From positions 1 through 40,289 of the forward strand of contig USBS01000004.1 in NCBI GenBank assembly GCA_900552915.1: a stretch of 40,289 nucleotides of DNA. Direction: 5' to 3'. The DNA is from an uncultured Sutterella sp. GTDB lineage: Bacteria > Pseudomonadota > Gammaproteobacteria > Burkholderiales > Burkholderiaceae_F. A program made the translations under genes and the position numbers. Below are positions 15,354 through 23,954 of the stretch, piece by piece; the stretch's first letter is position 1; each line of letters begins with the position of its first letter. The notes under the pieces were generated by a model, which saw only the letters and a program-made list of their open reading frames with translations, ran no database searches and was not told the origin of the DNA.

Positions 15354-16514
15354 ATGCGCTACTTCGTTCTCAAATCCGTCTCCGTTCCCAAAGACTGGAT
15401 GCAAGCCATTTGCTGTTCGGTGCCAACCGAGAAAGCACTTGGCATGGTGACTGCCGAACCCGTACGCTGCATCTGCGACATTCCGAACTACACAAGTGCT
15501 CTCAGAGACGGTTGGGCCGTGCGTTCTGTCGACAACGGCATTAAGCGTCAGGTCGCATGCTGGTGCGCTGAAAACGGTTCTAAAAAGGGCTCTCTACTTC
15601 CCGGTCAAGCAGTCTGGGTCAATACGGGCGGCCCGGTTCCGACAGGAGCCGATGCCGTCATAGCCTGCCGCAGCAACCAAGATTTTTTATCTGCCCAACA
15701 GTCTGTTGAATCGGGAACAAATATTGAGCTGCAGGGATGCGACTGGAAATGTTCGGAAGTGATTCTTCCTGCCGGCACTCGCGTCGGCGCCCGAGAAATG
15801 GCGCTTTTATTCGAAGCTGGAGTCGAACGGGTGTCGGGTTGGGCTTCACCCCGTGTCGCTGTGGTAGCCACCGGCAGTGAAATGATCGAACGAGCCGAGC
15901 TTCTGGATTCGGGTTTTCGTCGCTGCAGCAACGCGTCCTACATCGCCGCCCTGATGGCACGCATCGGCGTTACCGATATCCGAACTTTCGTCGTTCCCGA
16001 CGATGCCTCTGTGCTCACCCGCACATTGCGCGAACTGGATGCCGTCTGCGACGTCATCATCACCGTCGGCGGCACCGGCAAGGGAAGCCGCGACTACACC
16101 CGACAAGCAGTTGCCTCGGCGGGCGGACGCTTTGTCGGAAGCGACAGCCAAGCCGATTCCCCCTTTGTGACAGCAAGGCTTCCTCATTCGGGTTTAGTCG
16201 GGCTTCCCGGCAATCCTCTTGCCGTCATGATGATCGTGCAGTGTGTTTTGCTCGAAAGCGTTCGAGCGGTTTTTCATTTGCCCGAAACAGCCGCTGAAAC
16301 TGTCAGAGCTTCAATGGCTGAAGATATTGACGAAGGGATTGTCGGTGAACTTTGCGTGAGTCTGCGTCATGAAGCCGACGGTCTCATCGCCTGTCCTTTG
16401 CTCAAAGGCACCGGGCAGATGCGCGTCTTTGAATCCGCCGCCGGCTTTGTTCGCCTTTCGGGGCAACGACTGAGTCGAGGAGATGCCGTTTTGGTCGAGC
16501 GATTTAGAAATTAG
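15354..16514 (+). CDS. moeA: MoeA-like molybdopterin molybdo/tungstotransferase, divergent
   Basis: This 386-residue protein has the MoeA domain order. Region I/II shows IPNYTSALRDGWAV (cf. canonical SAMDGYAV) near residue 46 and NTGGPVPTGADAVI near 90. The MPT-binding domain begins VAVVATGSEM (about 168) and contains TVGGTGKGSRDYT (about 238) and GLPGNPLAVMM (about 282). A C-terminal beta-barrel region IV follows. MoeA inserts Mo (or W) into adenylated molybdopterin. The GGTGxGxRD motif resembles MogA/MoaB more than the usual MoeA GGVSxGxxD, so this is a divergent paralogue, perhaps dedicated to the adjacent AOR-type enzyme. It is divergent from that operon and leads the genes for the sensor kinase and response regulator. 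Confidence 0.85.
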   Translation: MRYFVLKSVSVPKDWMQAICCSVPTEKALGMVTAEPVRCICDIPNYTSALRDGWAVRSVDNGIKRQVACWCAENGSKKGSLLPGQAVWVNTGGPVPTGADAVIACRSNQDFLSAQQSVESGTNIELQGCDWKCSEVILPAGTRVGAREMALLFEAGVERVSGWASPRVAVVATGSEMIERAELLDSGFRRCSNASYIAALMARIGVTDIRTFVVPDDASVLTRTLRELDAVCDVIITVGGTGKGSRDYTRQAVASAGGRFVGSDSQADSPFVTARLPHSGLVGLPGNPLAVMMIVQCVLLESVRAVFHLPETAAETVRASMAEDIDEGIVGELCVSLRHEADGLIACPLLKGTGQMRVFESAAGFVRLSGQRLSRGDAVLVERFRN

Positions 16515-16552
16515 TTCTTTATCCTTTCGCCTTTTGCCGAGAGTCTCCTCCG

Positions 16553-18400
16553 ATGCCGATCCCGACTGCTCAAAATTTGAAAAACTATTTCTTGACGCTG
16601 GCTTCGGCACTTCTGTTGGTTGCGGCAGCAACCGTCTCATCCGCACAAACAACTCCTCCCGCGCAAAAACCGGACGTTGTTACTGCAGCTTCTCTTGTAG
16701 CTTTGCCCAACCGCCCTATCCGTCTGGCAGCCATCGTTTTGCCGGAGATGCCGTCTACCTTGAAAGCCGTGCACGAAACGGCAGCTTTGCTGCGCACTGC
16801 CTTCAAGCCCCATCCCATCGAGTTCGAAACTCTGACTTCAGCCGAGCTCACCGAACGCATCAAAGCAGGATCCGTGGACGCATTTCTCGCCAGTTCCGGC
16901 TACTACTGGCGCATGAGGAGATACGGTGTAATGGCTGTCGGAACCCTGATTTCACCGCAGCAACCCGACCCCAACAATGCCACGGCTCTGACCTTTCTGG
17001 TCAGGGCCGGAGACAGCCGCTTCAACGAACTTTACGACCTGAAAGATCACGTCATCGGCTCCACCTTCAAAACAGCCTTTATGACGTACCGCATCGGTCT
17101 GGCGGAAATCGCAAAGCTCGGAGAAGATCCTGAAGACTTTTTCAAAAAAATCGTCTTTACGGAAAAAACGAACAATGACGAAGTAGCGGCACTGCTCGAT
17201 GACAAAAAAGTGGATGCCGTTATGATCAAAGCGTGCTGGCTGGAAGAACAAAGTGCCGACATTCAGACTCGCTATCGTGTTCTGAACCCCAGATTCGGCG
17301 GCGTTCAGTGCAAGCACTCAACCGACACCTATCCCGGAATCATGCTCGCCGTCACGCAGGGCGCATCCCCGAACATTGCACACATAATCGCGCGCACTTT
17401 GCTCTCTCGTCCGCAGCTTTCGGGAGACCATCGTTGGGGCGTTGCGACAGACTTGCGCGCTGTCGACAATGTCTACCGTCTGCTCAAGATCGAAAACTAT
17501 GCCTATCTGCGCGAAATGACGCCGACGCGTTGGCTGATAGCGCACTGGCAAATCCCCGCTACGGTCGTTTTGTTTCTGCTCGGGCTGGCATTACACGCCT
17601 GGCGCACATCCGTTTTGGTTAAGAAGCGAACGCGTGAGTTGACCGCTTCGGTGCAAGCTCAGCAAAAAGCTCAGACGGAAATTCAGACATTGTCCGAGCA
17701 AATGGAGAGTCTGCACAAGGTTACGGTTGTAGGGCAATTGTCCAGCATGATTGCGCACGAACTCGCGCAGCCCCTGTCGGTCATTCAGTACTACTGCGAA
17801 AGTCAGAAGGACATTCTCAATACCAAACCTCTGAACTCGCGCTTGCTCGAGATCAGCCGACTGGGAATCGAAAGCGCCCTTTCACGCACACGCAACATCG
17901 TTGACAAGGTTCGCTCGTACAACCACGGCAACACCTCTCGCTGCGATGCCGTGGACGTATCTGCCACCATCAAGCGAGTGACCGCCACACTCAATGCCGA
18001 TCTTTTGAAAAAAACGGAGTTGACCGTCACCTGCAAGCCGAATTTATTCGTCAGAGCGGACCGGCTCGAATTCGAGTTGATGATTTCAAACCTCCTGAAA
18101 AACGCACTGGAAGCCAGCCACGAAGACTCTTATCCCTTAGTCACCCTTGAGGCTTTGCGTTGCAACAAAGAAAGCGTCCTTATCCGTATTGAAAATTCAG
18201 GCAGATTGCTCACGAACGAAGACATCCGCCGCATTCAAACTCCGCTGCTGACATCCAAGGCAACCGGATTGGGGCTGGGCGTTACCATCGCTTGCGCCCT
18301 AGCGGAGGCCTCCGGAGGCCAAACGCAATTCAAGGTTCGTCCAGAAGGCGGGCTTGTGGTCGTGCTTACTCTGCGATCTGCCGAACCCCGCAAGAACTAG
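16553..18400 (+). CDS. ttrS: TtrS-like sensor histidine kinase with periplasmic PhnD-type binding domain
   Basis: A 615-residue kinase with an N-terminal hydrophobic signal (about 10-31). A periplasmic binding-protein-like domain of the PhnD/TtrS type spans about 55-310 (AAIVLPEMPSTLKAVHET, VDAFLASSGYYWRMR, KKVDAVMIKACWLEE). A membrane helix at about 333-350 and a short coiled coil (to about 390) follow. The HisKA box SSMIAHELAQPLSVIQYY has phospho-acceptor His402. The ATPase domain shows N-box NLLKNALEAS (about 513) and GLGLGV (about 572). TtrS of Salmonella senses tetrathionate and pairs with TtrR; here no tetrathionate reductase is present, so the ligand may relate to the divergent oxidoreductase operon. 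It lies 38 nt downstream of moeA and 44 nt upstream of the response regulator gene. Confidence 0.85.
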   Translation: MPIPTAQNLKNYFLTLASALLLVAAATVSSAQTTPPAQKPDVVTAASLVALPNRPIRLAAIVLPEMPSTLKAVHETAALLRTAFKPHPIEFETLTSAELTERIKAGSVDAFLASSGYYWRMRRYGVMAVGTLISPQQPDPNNATALTFLVRAGDSRFNELYDLKDHVIGSTFKTAFMTYRIGLAEIAKLGEDPEDFFKKIVFTEKTNNDEVAALLDDKKVDAVMIKACWLEEQSADIQTRYRVLNPRFGGVQCKHSTDTYPGIMLAVTQGASPNIAHIIARTLLSRPQLSGDHRWGVATDLRAVDNVYRLLKIENYAYLREMTPTRWLIAHWQIPATVVLFLLGLALHAWRTSVLVKKRTRELTASVQAQQKAQTEIQTLSEQMESLHKVTVVGQLSSMIAHELAQPLSVIQYYCESQKDILNTKPLNSRLLEISRLGIESALSRTRNIVDKVRSYNHGNTSRCDAVDVSATIKRVTATLNADLLKKTELTVTCKPNLFVRADRLEFELMISNLLKNALEASHEDSYPLVTLEALRCNKESVLIRIENSGRLLTNEDIRRIQTPLLTSKATGLGLGVTIACALAEASGGQTQFKVRPEGGLVVVLTLRSAEPRKN

Positions 18401-18444
18401 ACAAATCGTCCCTACCAATAAGCAACGGCAACAGAGGAAATTCA

Positions 18445-19077
18445 ATGGCAAAAGAAATCAACCTTAAGGAAGAAACCATCATTCGCATTGTCGACGATGA
18501 TGCAGACATTCGCGACGCACTCAGCTTCATGCTGGAATGCAAAGGTTGGCAGGTGCGCGCTTATTCTTCTGCCAGAGAATTTCTCACGCAGGACTCGCCG
18601 AGCATTCCCGGGTGCCTGCTGCTTGATATCCGCATGCCCGACATGAGCGGCGTACAGCTGCAAACTCTGATGAAAAAACAGCGCATGCATTTACCCATCA
18701 TCTTCATCACCGGACACGCCGATGTTGATACTGCCGTTGCCACACTCAAGGCCGGAGCGTTGGATTTTCTGCAGAAACCCGTTGACACGATCGCCCTGGT
18801 TAAAGCCATCGAACCGGCAGTGCGCATCAGTTTTGCCAAGGCCTCCGGCCGTCTATCCCCGCGTCAGGTTTCGGATATCCTGCATGATTTGAGTCCGCGG
18901 GAAAAAGAAATCACCCAACTTCTTCTTTTGGGCATTACGAATAAGGAAATCGCCGAACGTTTGGATCTCTCTCAACGCACTGTCCACGGGCATCGCAACA
19001 ACATCTACCACAAACTACGCGTGCACAACCTGCAGGAATTCCTCCACTGCGTCAAGAGTGCAGATTCATCCATTTGA
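18445..19077 (+). CDS. ttrR: TtrR/FixJ-family response regulator
   Basis: A 210-residue regulator. The receiver domain has the acidic pocket DDD (17-19), phospho-acceptor Asp61 in LLLDIRMPDMSGV, a conserved Thr in FITGHAD and Lys in FLQKPVD. A LuxR-type HTH follows: LSPREKEITQLLLLGITNKEIAERL and LSQRTVHGHRNNIYHKL. I took the ATG at 18445, 8 nt after GAGGAAA, rather than the upstream in-frame start inside the kinase gene. It forms a two-component pair with the TtrS-like kinase and probably activates transcription in response to the periplasmic signal. Likely targets are the divergent ydh-like operon and/or moeA, but this is inference from gene order. Confidence 0.9.
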   Translation: MAKEINLKEETIIRIVDDDADIRDALSFMLECKGWQVRAYSSAREFLTQDSPSIPGCLLLDIRMPDMSGVQLQTLMKKQRMHLPIIFITGHADVDTAVATLKAGALDFLQKPVDTIALVKAIEPAVRISFAKASGRLSPRQVSDILHDLSPREKEITQLLLLGITNKEIAERLDLSQRTVHGHRNNIYHKLRVHNLQEFLHCVKSADSSI

Positions 19078-19193
19078 GTGGCGTCGACCTTGAAAAAATC
19101 ACTGCAAATTGACCTTGCAAACAACAAAAACGCTGCCAATTGCGCTACTTTTCGTTATGGCATTTTTGAACTGCGCTTTTTTGAGCAAAAACA

Positions 19194-19700
19194 ATGGATA
19201 TGGATCAGGCGTTTATTCGTCCTGCTCGTGAAGCGGACCTCCCCGAGCTGCTTGAGATTTACAACGAAGAAATCGAACACGGCACTGCAACGTTCGACAC
19301 CAAGCCTTTGACGCTGGAGGAACGCCGACCCTGGTTTTTTGCTCACAACCAAGGTAACCATCCGCTGATCGTGGCCGAATGCGAAGGCCGCGTGCTCGGT
19401 TACGCATCACTTTCGACCTTCAACGCCAAGGCGGCCTATGACACAAGCACCGAACTTTCGGTTTATGTACACAAGGACGCTCGAGGCAAGGGATTAGGGC
19501 GACTGTTGACTGAGACCATTCTTCGAATGGCTACCGAGGATCCGCGTACGCACCGCGTCTATTCACTTGTGACGGCCGATAACAAAGCCAGCATTGCACT
19601 GCATGAAAAGCTCGGCTTTCGCCTTGTCGGCACCATCACCGAAGCCGGCACCAAATTCGGCCGCTGGCTTGACGTCATTTATTGGGAAAAGGCGGTGTGA
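19194..19700 (+). CDS. GNAT N-acetyltransferase, phosphinothricin acetyltransferase-like
   Basis: A 168-residue GNAT enzyme close to the phosphinothricin/methionine-sulfone acetyltransferase (Pat/MnaT) group. The N-terminal IRPAREADLPELLEIYNEEI, the TATFDTKPLTLEERRPWF loop, the acetyl-CoA-binding loop SVYVHKDARGKGLGRLL and the C-terminal NKASIALHEKLGFRLVGTI are all typical, as is the length. It transfers acetyl from acetyl-CoA to a small amine, often methionine sulfone or sulfoximine; the true substrate is unknown. A second ATG at 19200 is an alternative start. It precedes modD by 25 nt, so the two may be co-transcribed. Confidence 0.88.
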   Translation: MDMDQAFIRPAREADLPELLEIYNEEIEHGTATFDTKPLTLEERRPWFFAHNQGNHPLIVAECEGRVLGYASLSTFNAKAAYDTSTELSVYVHKDARGKGLGRLLTETILRMATEDPRTHRVYSLVTADNKASIALHEKLGFRLVGTITEAGTKFGRWLDVIYWEKAV

Positions 19701-19725
19701 GGCCTTGCCCAACGGAGAATTAATC

Positions 19726-20559
19726 ATGTTTTTCGTTTCCGACACCCTTTTGGATCAGATCCTGACCGACGACATTCCGTACGGCGACGCCACTGTGTCG
19801 CTTCTCGGCATTGAAAACGAACGCGGCATCGTGCGCTGCTTTCCTAAAGCGGATACGACGATTGCGGGCGTGCGGCTCGCCGAACGACTTTTTGCGCGTG
19901 TCGGCCTTACCGTAGAGCGCTTTGCCGAAGAAGGCGACACCGTTTCCGCAGAAACCGTCATTCTGCAGGCAAAAGGCAAAGCAGGCGCCATTCATGCCGT
20001 CTACAAAACCGCGCAGAATATCCTCGAATATGCTTCGGGAATCGCCTCACGCGCTCACCAGATGGTCGAGGAAGCCAAAGCCGGAAACCCACACTGCCGC
20101 GTTGCCGTCACACGAAAGCACTTTCCCGGCGCCAAAACGCTCTCGCTTTATGCGGCGCTTGCGGGCGGCGCCGTTGCGCACCGCATGGGACTTTCGGAAT
20201 CCGTGCTCGTTTTCGATCAACACCGCGTCTTCGTTCCGAATTTCGAACAAAGCCTTTCGGCGGCCAAGCTAGCCGATCCCGAGCGCAAAATTGCCGTAGA
20301 AGCCGCCAATGCCGACGAAGGGCTCGCCTTCGCTGCGGCAGGCGCCGACATTATTCAGTGCGAGAAGTTCACCGTAGAAGCCTTTGCCGAATTCGTGTCA
20401 TCCGTCAAGCGTGAATTCCCTCAGTTGATCATTTCCGCGGCAGGCGGCGTCAACGCCTCAAATGCCCGCGAATACGCACAGGCCGGAGCCGACTTCCTGG
20501 TGACCACGTGGCCCTACTTCGGCAAACCGGCCGACGTCAAGATGCAGATTCTTGGCTGA
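19726..20559 (+). CDS. modD: ModD, quinolinate phosphoribosyltransferase-like protein linked to molybdenum
   Basis: The 277-residue product starts MFFVSDTLLDQILTDDIPYGDAT after an AACGGAGAA ribosome site. It has the NadC/ModD fold: IPYGDAT near residue 15 (ModD-like, versus DLTT in NadC), YASGIASRAHQMV, VAVTRKHFPGAKTLSLYAALAGGAVAHR and an AAGGVNASNAREYAQAGADFLVTTWPY phosphate-binding end. ModD is usually found with modABC molybdate transport genes; its reaction is not firmly established. Here no modABC genes are adjacent, but the window is rich in Mo/W enzymes. NadC is the alternative, though KHFPGAKT and the IPYGD start favour ModD. Confidence 0.85.
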   Translation: MFFVSDTLLDQILTDDIPYGDATVSLLGIENERGIVRCFPKADTTIAGVRLAERLFARVGLTVERFAEEGDTVSAETVILQAKGKAGAIHAVYKTAQNILEYASGIASRAHQMVEEAKAGNPHCRVAVTRKHFPGAKTLSLYAALAGGAVAHRMGLSESVLVFDQHRVFVPNFEQSLSAAKLADPERKIAVEAANADEGLAFAAAGADIIQCEKFTVEAFAEFVSSVKREFPQLIISAAGGVNASNAREYAQAGADFLVTTWPYFGKPADVKMQILG

Positions 20560-20561
20560 CA

Positions 20562-20573
20562 ACAGCTAGCTGT
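20562..20573. other. 12-bp perfect palindrome in convergent gap
   Basis: ACAGCTAGCTGT fills most of the 24-nt gap between the convergent modD and endonuclease I stops. It may form a small bidirectional hairpin; there is no U-tract to make it a clear terminator. Confidence 0.3.
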
Positions 20574-20583
20574 ACTGAGTCGA

Positions 20584-21333
20584 TTACGGAAGATCGGCCT
20601 TTCGGCAGGCCTCCTTCACAAACGGATTTTCGTTGCCCTGAATCTTTTCGATGCGCTCGGCTCTGAGACACTCCCAACGGTCCACGGGATACATGGTATT
20701 CCAGGCCGTCATGAGTTTTTGCTGAGCGCTCGACATTTTGTAGAGGGGATAAGCGTCCAGCATGTAGAGCATCGTACGCGCGATGGCCCCTCGCGTATAT
20801 TCGGGCGGCTCCACGGCTCTGCCGCTGATCTTCATCGGGCAGGAGCCAAAACTTGAAGCGGCTTCGGGAAGCATCGTATAGCGATAATTCGAGCGTGCGG
20901 CATTGACCGCACCGATGGCCGGGTAAAGGTTGTAAAGGTCGGCCTGCATCAAACGGAATTCCCGATTGACTTTTTCCGCACAGGCTCGCCCCTTGAAAGA
21001 TTTGCCGCTGCTTCTGACGCAACGGGGATCTCCCTCACGCCATTCGACAAACGCTCGCCCGAAATTTTCGGCGGGCACCACATGTTCCCACTCCACCCAA
21101 GCGGCTCTCTTTTGGTGCTTTTGCGTCGTAAAGCCCTCGGGCAACGTCACATTCTTTTTGCTATCGAACTCCGCCAGGCAATAAAACGTCACTCGATGGT
21201 CGTAGTAGACATCTTGCTCCAGAATCTTCTTGGCCTTGGAAAACGATTCGATTGTCGTATTGCCCTGCGCCCAGAGCGGTGCTGTCGTTGCAGCCAGTGT
21301 CGCGGCGAGAAAAAGGGAAAAAAGCTTTTGCAT
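20584..21333 (-). CDS. endA: Endonuclease I (EndA/NucM family), secreted
   Basis: A 249-residue nuclease with a Sec signal peptide (MQKLFSLFLAATLAATTAPLWA). The beta-beta-alpha-metal catalytic segment is seen as VEWEHVVPAENFGR near residue 80, whose His is the general base. LYNLYPAIGAVNAARSN (about 140) supplies the Mg-binding Asn. Endonuclease I cleaves double-stranded DNA non-specifically in the periplasm or outside the cell. Cysteine pairs fit a disulphide-containing exported enzyme. It is monocistronic, convergent with modD and divergent from the fumarase gene. Confidence 0.93.
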   Translation of the reverse strand: MQKLFSLFLAATLAATTAPLWAQGNTTIESFSKAKKILEQDVYYDHRVTFYCLAEFDSKKNVTLPEGFTTQKHQKRAAWVEWEHVVPAENFGRAFVEWREGDPRCVRSSGKSFKGRACAEKVNREFRLMQADLYNLYPAIGAVNAARSNYRYTMLPEAASSFGSCPMKISGRAVEPPEYTRGAIARTMLYMLDAYPLYKMSSAQQKLMTAWNTMYPVDRWECLRAERIEKIQGNENPFVKEACRKADLP

Positions 21334-21629
21334 AGCAATCTCTGATTAAGTTCTTGAAATTCTATGGTTATGCGGCAGAGCATGTCGAGTGCCCACTGAT
21401 ACTACCAATTAAGTAAAAGATAAACTCGTTTCATCTTTCGAGACATGAGCGGTTTCTCTTGCATTCCTTTGATGTATGTAGGGAAACTCTTCACTTCTTT
21501 ACGTGTTTGCCCTTCCAAAGGCGTAACACTCTAGGAGTAGAATTTTTTTGCTAGAAAGTGCGCATCGGCTCCCCTGCCGATGGGCTCTGCTTGCTTATCG
21601 TTTCAAAAAATCAGGAGAGGAATTCGAAA
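21334..21629. promoter_or_regulatory. Divergent spacer between endA and fumarase, with 5'-UTR hairpin at 21563-21582
   Basis: The 296-nt spacer is AT-rich and should carry both promoters. Near the fumarase start, CATCGGC and GCCGATG form a perfect 7-bp stem with a 6-nt loop (21563-21582). A strong ribosome site, AGGAGAGG, precedes the ATG at 21630. No gene is visible here. Confidence 0.5.
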
Positions 21630-23288
21630 ATGGCTCAAAACCCTGAATTCAAGTACGCACCGATGTTCCAGCTCGGTGAAGACAAGACTGAGTACTATCT
21701 GCTCACCAAGGATTACGTGTCCGAAGGTGAATTCGAGGGCCATAAGATCGTCAAGGTTCAGCCCGAAGCACTCACGATGCTGTCCAAGCAGTGCTTCCAC
21801 GACGCCAACTTCCTGCTGCGCCGCGCTCATAACGAACAAGTCGCCAAGATCCTCAAGGATCCGGAGGCCTCGGAAAACGACAAGTACGTTGCTCTGACCT
21901 TCCTGCGCAATGCCGAAGCTTCCGCTAAGGGCATCCTGCCGCTTTGCCAGGACACCGGCACGGCCATCATCCACGGCGAAAAAGGCCAGAACGTCTGGAC
22001 CGGCTTCTGCGATGAAGAAGCGCTGTCCCGCGGCGTCTACGAAACCTACACGGAAGATGCTCTGCGCTATTCTCAGAACGCTCCGCTTTCCATGTACGAA
22101 GAAAAGAACACCCGCTGCAACCTGCCCGCTCAGATCGATATCGAAGCGGCCGAAGGCGGTGAATACAAGTTCCTGTGCGTCGTCAAGGGCGGCGGTTCCG
22201 CCAACAAGTCCTACCTCTTCCAGGAAACGAAGGCCATTCTGAATCCGGCTACGCTCGTTCCCTACCTCGTCAACAAGATGAAGACGCTCGGCACGGCTGC
22301 CTGCCCGCCGTACCACATCGCCTTCGTAATCGGCGGCACGACGGCCGAACGCACGATGCTCACCGTCAAGCTCGCCAGCACGCACTACTACGACGAACTG
22401 CCGACAACCGGCGACGAAACGGGCCGCGCCTTCCGCGATCTCGAGCTCGAACAGAAGCTCTTTGAGGAAGCCTGCAACATCGGCCTCGGCGCACAGTTCG
22501 GCGGCAAGTACATGGCCCACGACATCCGTGTCATTCGCCTGCCGCGCCACGGCGCCAGCTGCCCGGTCGGCATGGGCGTGAGCTGCTCGGCAGACCGCAA
22601 CATCAAGGCCAAGATCAACAAGGACGGCGTCTGGATTGAAAAGCTCGACACCAACCCGGGTGAATTGATCCCCGAAGAGCTCCGCCGTCCGGGCGAAGGC
22701 GGCCAGATCAACATCGATCTGAACCGTCCGATGTCCGAAGTCTGCAAGGATCTGTCGAAGTATCCCGTTTCGACCCGCGTCAACCTCTCCGGCACCATCA
22801 TCGTGGCCCGCGACATCGCGCACGCCCGCATGAAGGAACTCATCGAAGCCGGCAAGGGTCTGCCGCAGTACGTCAAGGATCATCCGATCCTCTACGCAGG
22901 TCCCGCCAAGACGCCGGAAGGCTACGCCTGCGGTTCCATGGGCCCGACCACCGCTCAGCGTATGGATCCGTACGTTGACCTCTTCCAGGAAAACGGCGGC
23001 TCGCTCGTGATGATCGCCAAGGGCAACCGCACTCAGGCCGTGACCGACGCCTGCAAGAAGCACGGCGGCTTCTATCTGGGCACGATCGGCGGCGTGGCTG
23101 CTGTCCTGTCCGCCAGCTCCATCAAGAGCATCGAGTGCGTCGAATGGCCCGAACTCGGCATGGAAGCCGTCTACAAGATCGAAGTCGTCGACTTCCCGGC
23201 ATTCATCCTCGTCGACGACAAGGGCAACGACTTCTTCAAGCAGCTCAAGCCGCGCAACGAGATCAAGTGCGAATGCTGCAAGAAGTAA
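21630..23288 (+). CDS. fumA: Class I (iron-sulfur) fumarate hydratase
   Basis: A 552-residue class I fumarase (FumA/FumB type), which interconverts fumarate and malate using a [4Fe-4S] cluster. LPLCQDTGTAIIHG near residue 105 holds a cluster cysteine, and HGASCPVGMGVSCSADRNIKAKI near 310 holds others. KGGGSANKSYLFQETKA and the C-terminal swivel domain (GPTTAQRMDPYVDLFQ, VWVEWPELGMEAVYKIEV-like end) complete the family pattern. The ATG at 21630 follows AGGAGAGG by about 10 nt; a longer in-frame start at 21558 lies in the hairpin leader. Codon use is highly C/G-ending, as in a strongly expressed gene. With the Dcu transporter downstream it fits fumarate production or use in anaerobic respiration. 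Confidence 0.96.
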   Translation: MAQNPEFKYAPMFQLGEDKTEYYLLTKDYVSEGEFEGHKIVKVQPEALTMLSKQCFHDANFLLRRAHNEQVAKILKDPEASENDKYVALTFLRNAEASAKGILPLCQDTGTAIIHGEKGQNVWTGFCDEEALSRGVYETYTEDALRYSQNAPLSMYEEKNTRCNLPAQIDIEAAEGGEYKFLCVVKGGGSANKSYLFQETKAILNPATLVPYLVNKMKTLGTAACPPYHIAFVIGGTTAERTMLTVKLASTHYYDELPTTGDETGRAFRDLELEQKLFEEACNIGLGAQFGGKYMAHDIRVIRLPRHGASCPVGMGVSCSADRNIKAKINKDGVWIEKLDTNPGELIPEELRRPGEGGQINIDLNRPMSEVCKDLSKYPVSTRVNLSGTIIVARDIAHARMKELIEAGKGLPQYVKDHPILYAGPAKTPEGYACGSMGPTTAQRMDPYVDLFQENGGSLVMIAKGNRTQAVTDACKKHGGFYLGTIGGVAAVLSASSIKSIECVEWPELGMEAVYKIEVVDFPAFILVDDKGNDFFKQLKPRNEIKCECCKK

Positions 23289-23348
23289 TTCTTTGATCGC
23301 CTCATCGCGGCACACCGTCCGCTTGTAGCGTTCGGTGCCGCAGACAGT

Positions 23349-23388
23349 CCCCGTCGAGTCGGTTTCTCGGCTTCGGCGGGGATTTTTT
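23349..23388 (+). terminator. Rho-independent terminator of fumarase gene
   Basis: CCCCGTCGA pairs with TTCGGCGGGG (one G-U), giving a 9-bp stem, and is followed directly by ATTTTTTG. It lies 60 nt after the fumarase stop. Confidence 0.85.
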
Positions 23389-23438
23389 GTCAATTACAAT
23401 CGCCGCTCCCTCGATAACCTTTGTTCCGATTCAGTTCC

Positions 23439-23762
23439 ATGGACTACGAAAACATATCTCCCGAAGAAGCCAAACTCCGTATGGATTCCGATCCCAGTGC
23501 CGTCGTCGTCGATGTGCGCCGCCCCGATGAATTCGTCGCCGGACACATCCCCGGTGCAGTCAACGTGCCGCTTGATGAAATTCAGGACAACGATCTGCCC
23601 GAGTCGATGGCCGACAAAAACACTCCCTACCTTATCTATTGCCGAAGCGGCGTACGCAGCGTCACCGCTGCCAAACTGCTTGCCGCACAAGGCTACCGAC
23701 GGCTTGCCAATTTCGGAGGCATTCTGGACTGGCCCTACACCGTCGAGCGTGGATCGGTCTAA
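23439..23762 (+). CDS. Single-domain rhodanese-like protein
   Basis: A 107-residue protein made of one rhodanese domain. VVVDVRRPDEFVAGHIPGAVNVP (residues 22-44) is the conserved first motif. The active-site loop is YCRSGVRSVTAA with catalytic Cys at about residue 68, and GGILDWPY is the usual closing motif. Such proteins carry persulfide sulfur and often act in sulfur trafficking or cyanide/sulfide detoxification. I start at MDYENISPEEA (23439); a start 18 nt earlier is possible. It stands alone between two terminators. Confidence 0.92.
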   Translation: MDYENISPEEAKLRMDSDPSAVVVDVRRPDEFVAGHIPGAVNVPLDEIQDNDLPESMADKNTPYLIYCRSGVRSVTAAKLLAAQGYRRLANFGGILDWPYTVERGSV

Positions 23763-23885
23763 CGTTTACTCCTTTCGAGCTAGACCAAATTGCAACCTGC
23801 AGAAAATGAAAAAGGAAACCGTCTTTCCGCGTTTTTCTGTTTACCTAAGACTTGTTACAAATATCCCCGTTGACGGATATCTCGC

Positions 23886-23910
23886 AAACCCGCATTGGTC
23901 TGGGTTTTTT
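23886..23910 (+). terminator. Probable terminator after rhodanese gene
   Basis: AAACCC and GGGTTT form a short stem around a 10-nt loop, followed by more T (GGGTTTTTTC). Just upstream, 23861-23880 is a second small inverted repeat (ATATCC...GGATAT). Confidence 0.55.
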
Positions 23911-23954
23911 CACGTTTTTTTGACGAAAAACCGTCTTGCCCGCATAAACTTTTC

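Noticed and set aside
15660..16200. Plain MogA or MoaB protein based on GGTGxGxRD
   Set aside because: Length (386) and the other motifs (NTGGPVPTGADAV, GLPGNPLAV and the C-terminal domain) place it in MoeA.
21603..23393. A 596-codon open frame antisense to fumarase
   Set aside because: Shadow of a highly biased coding sequence; residues are dominated by V/D/A/G repeats of the kind produced by reverse reading, and no start context is seen.
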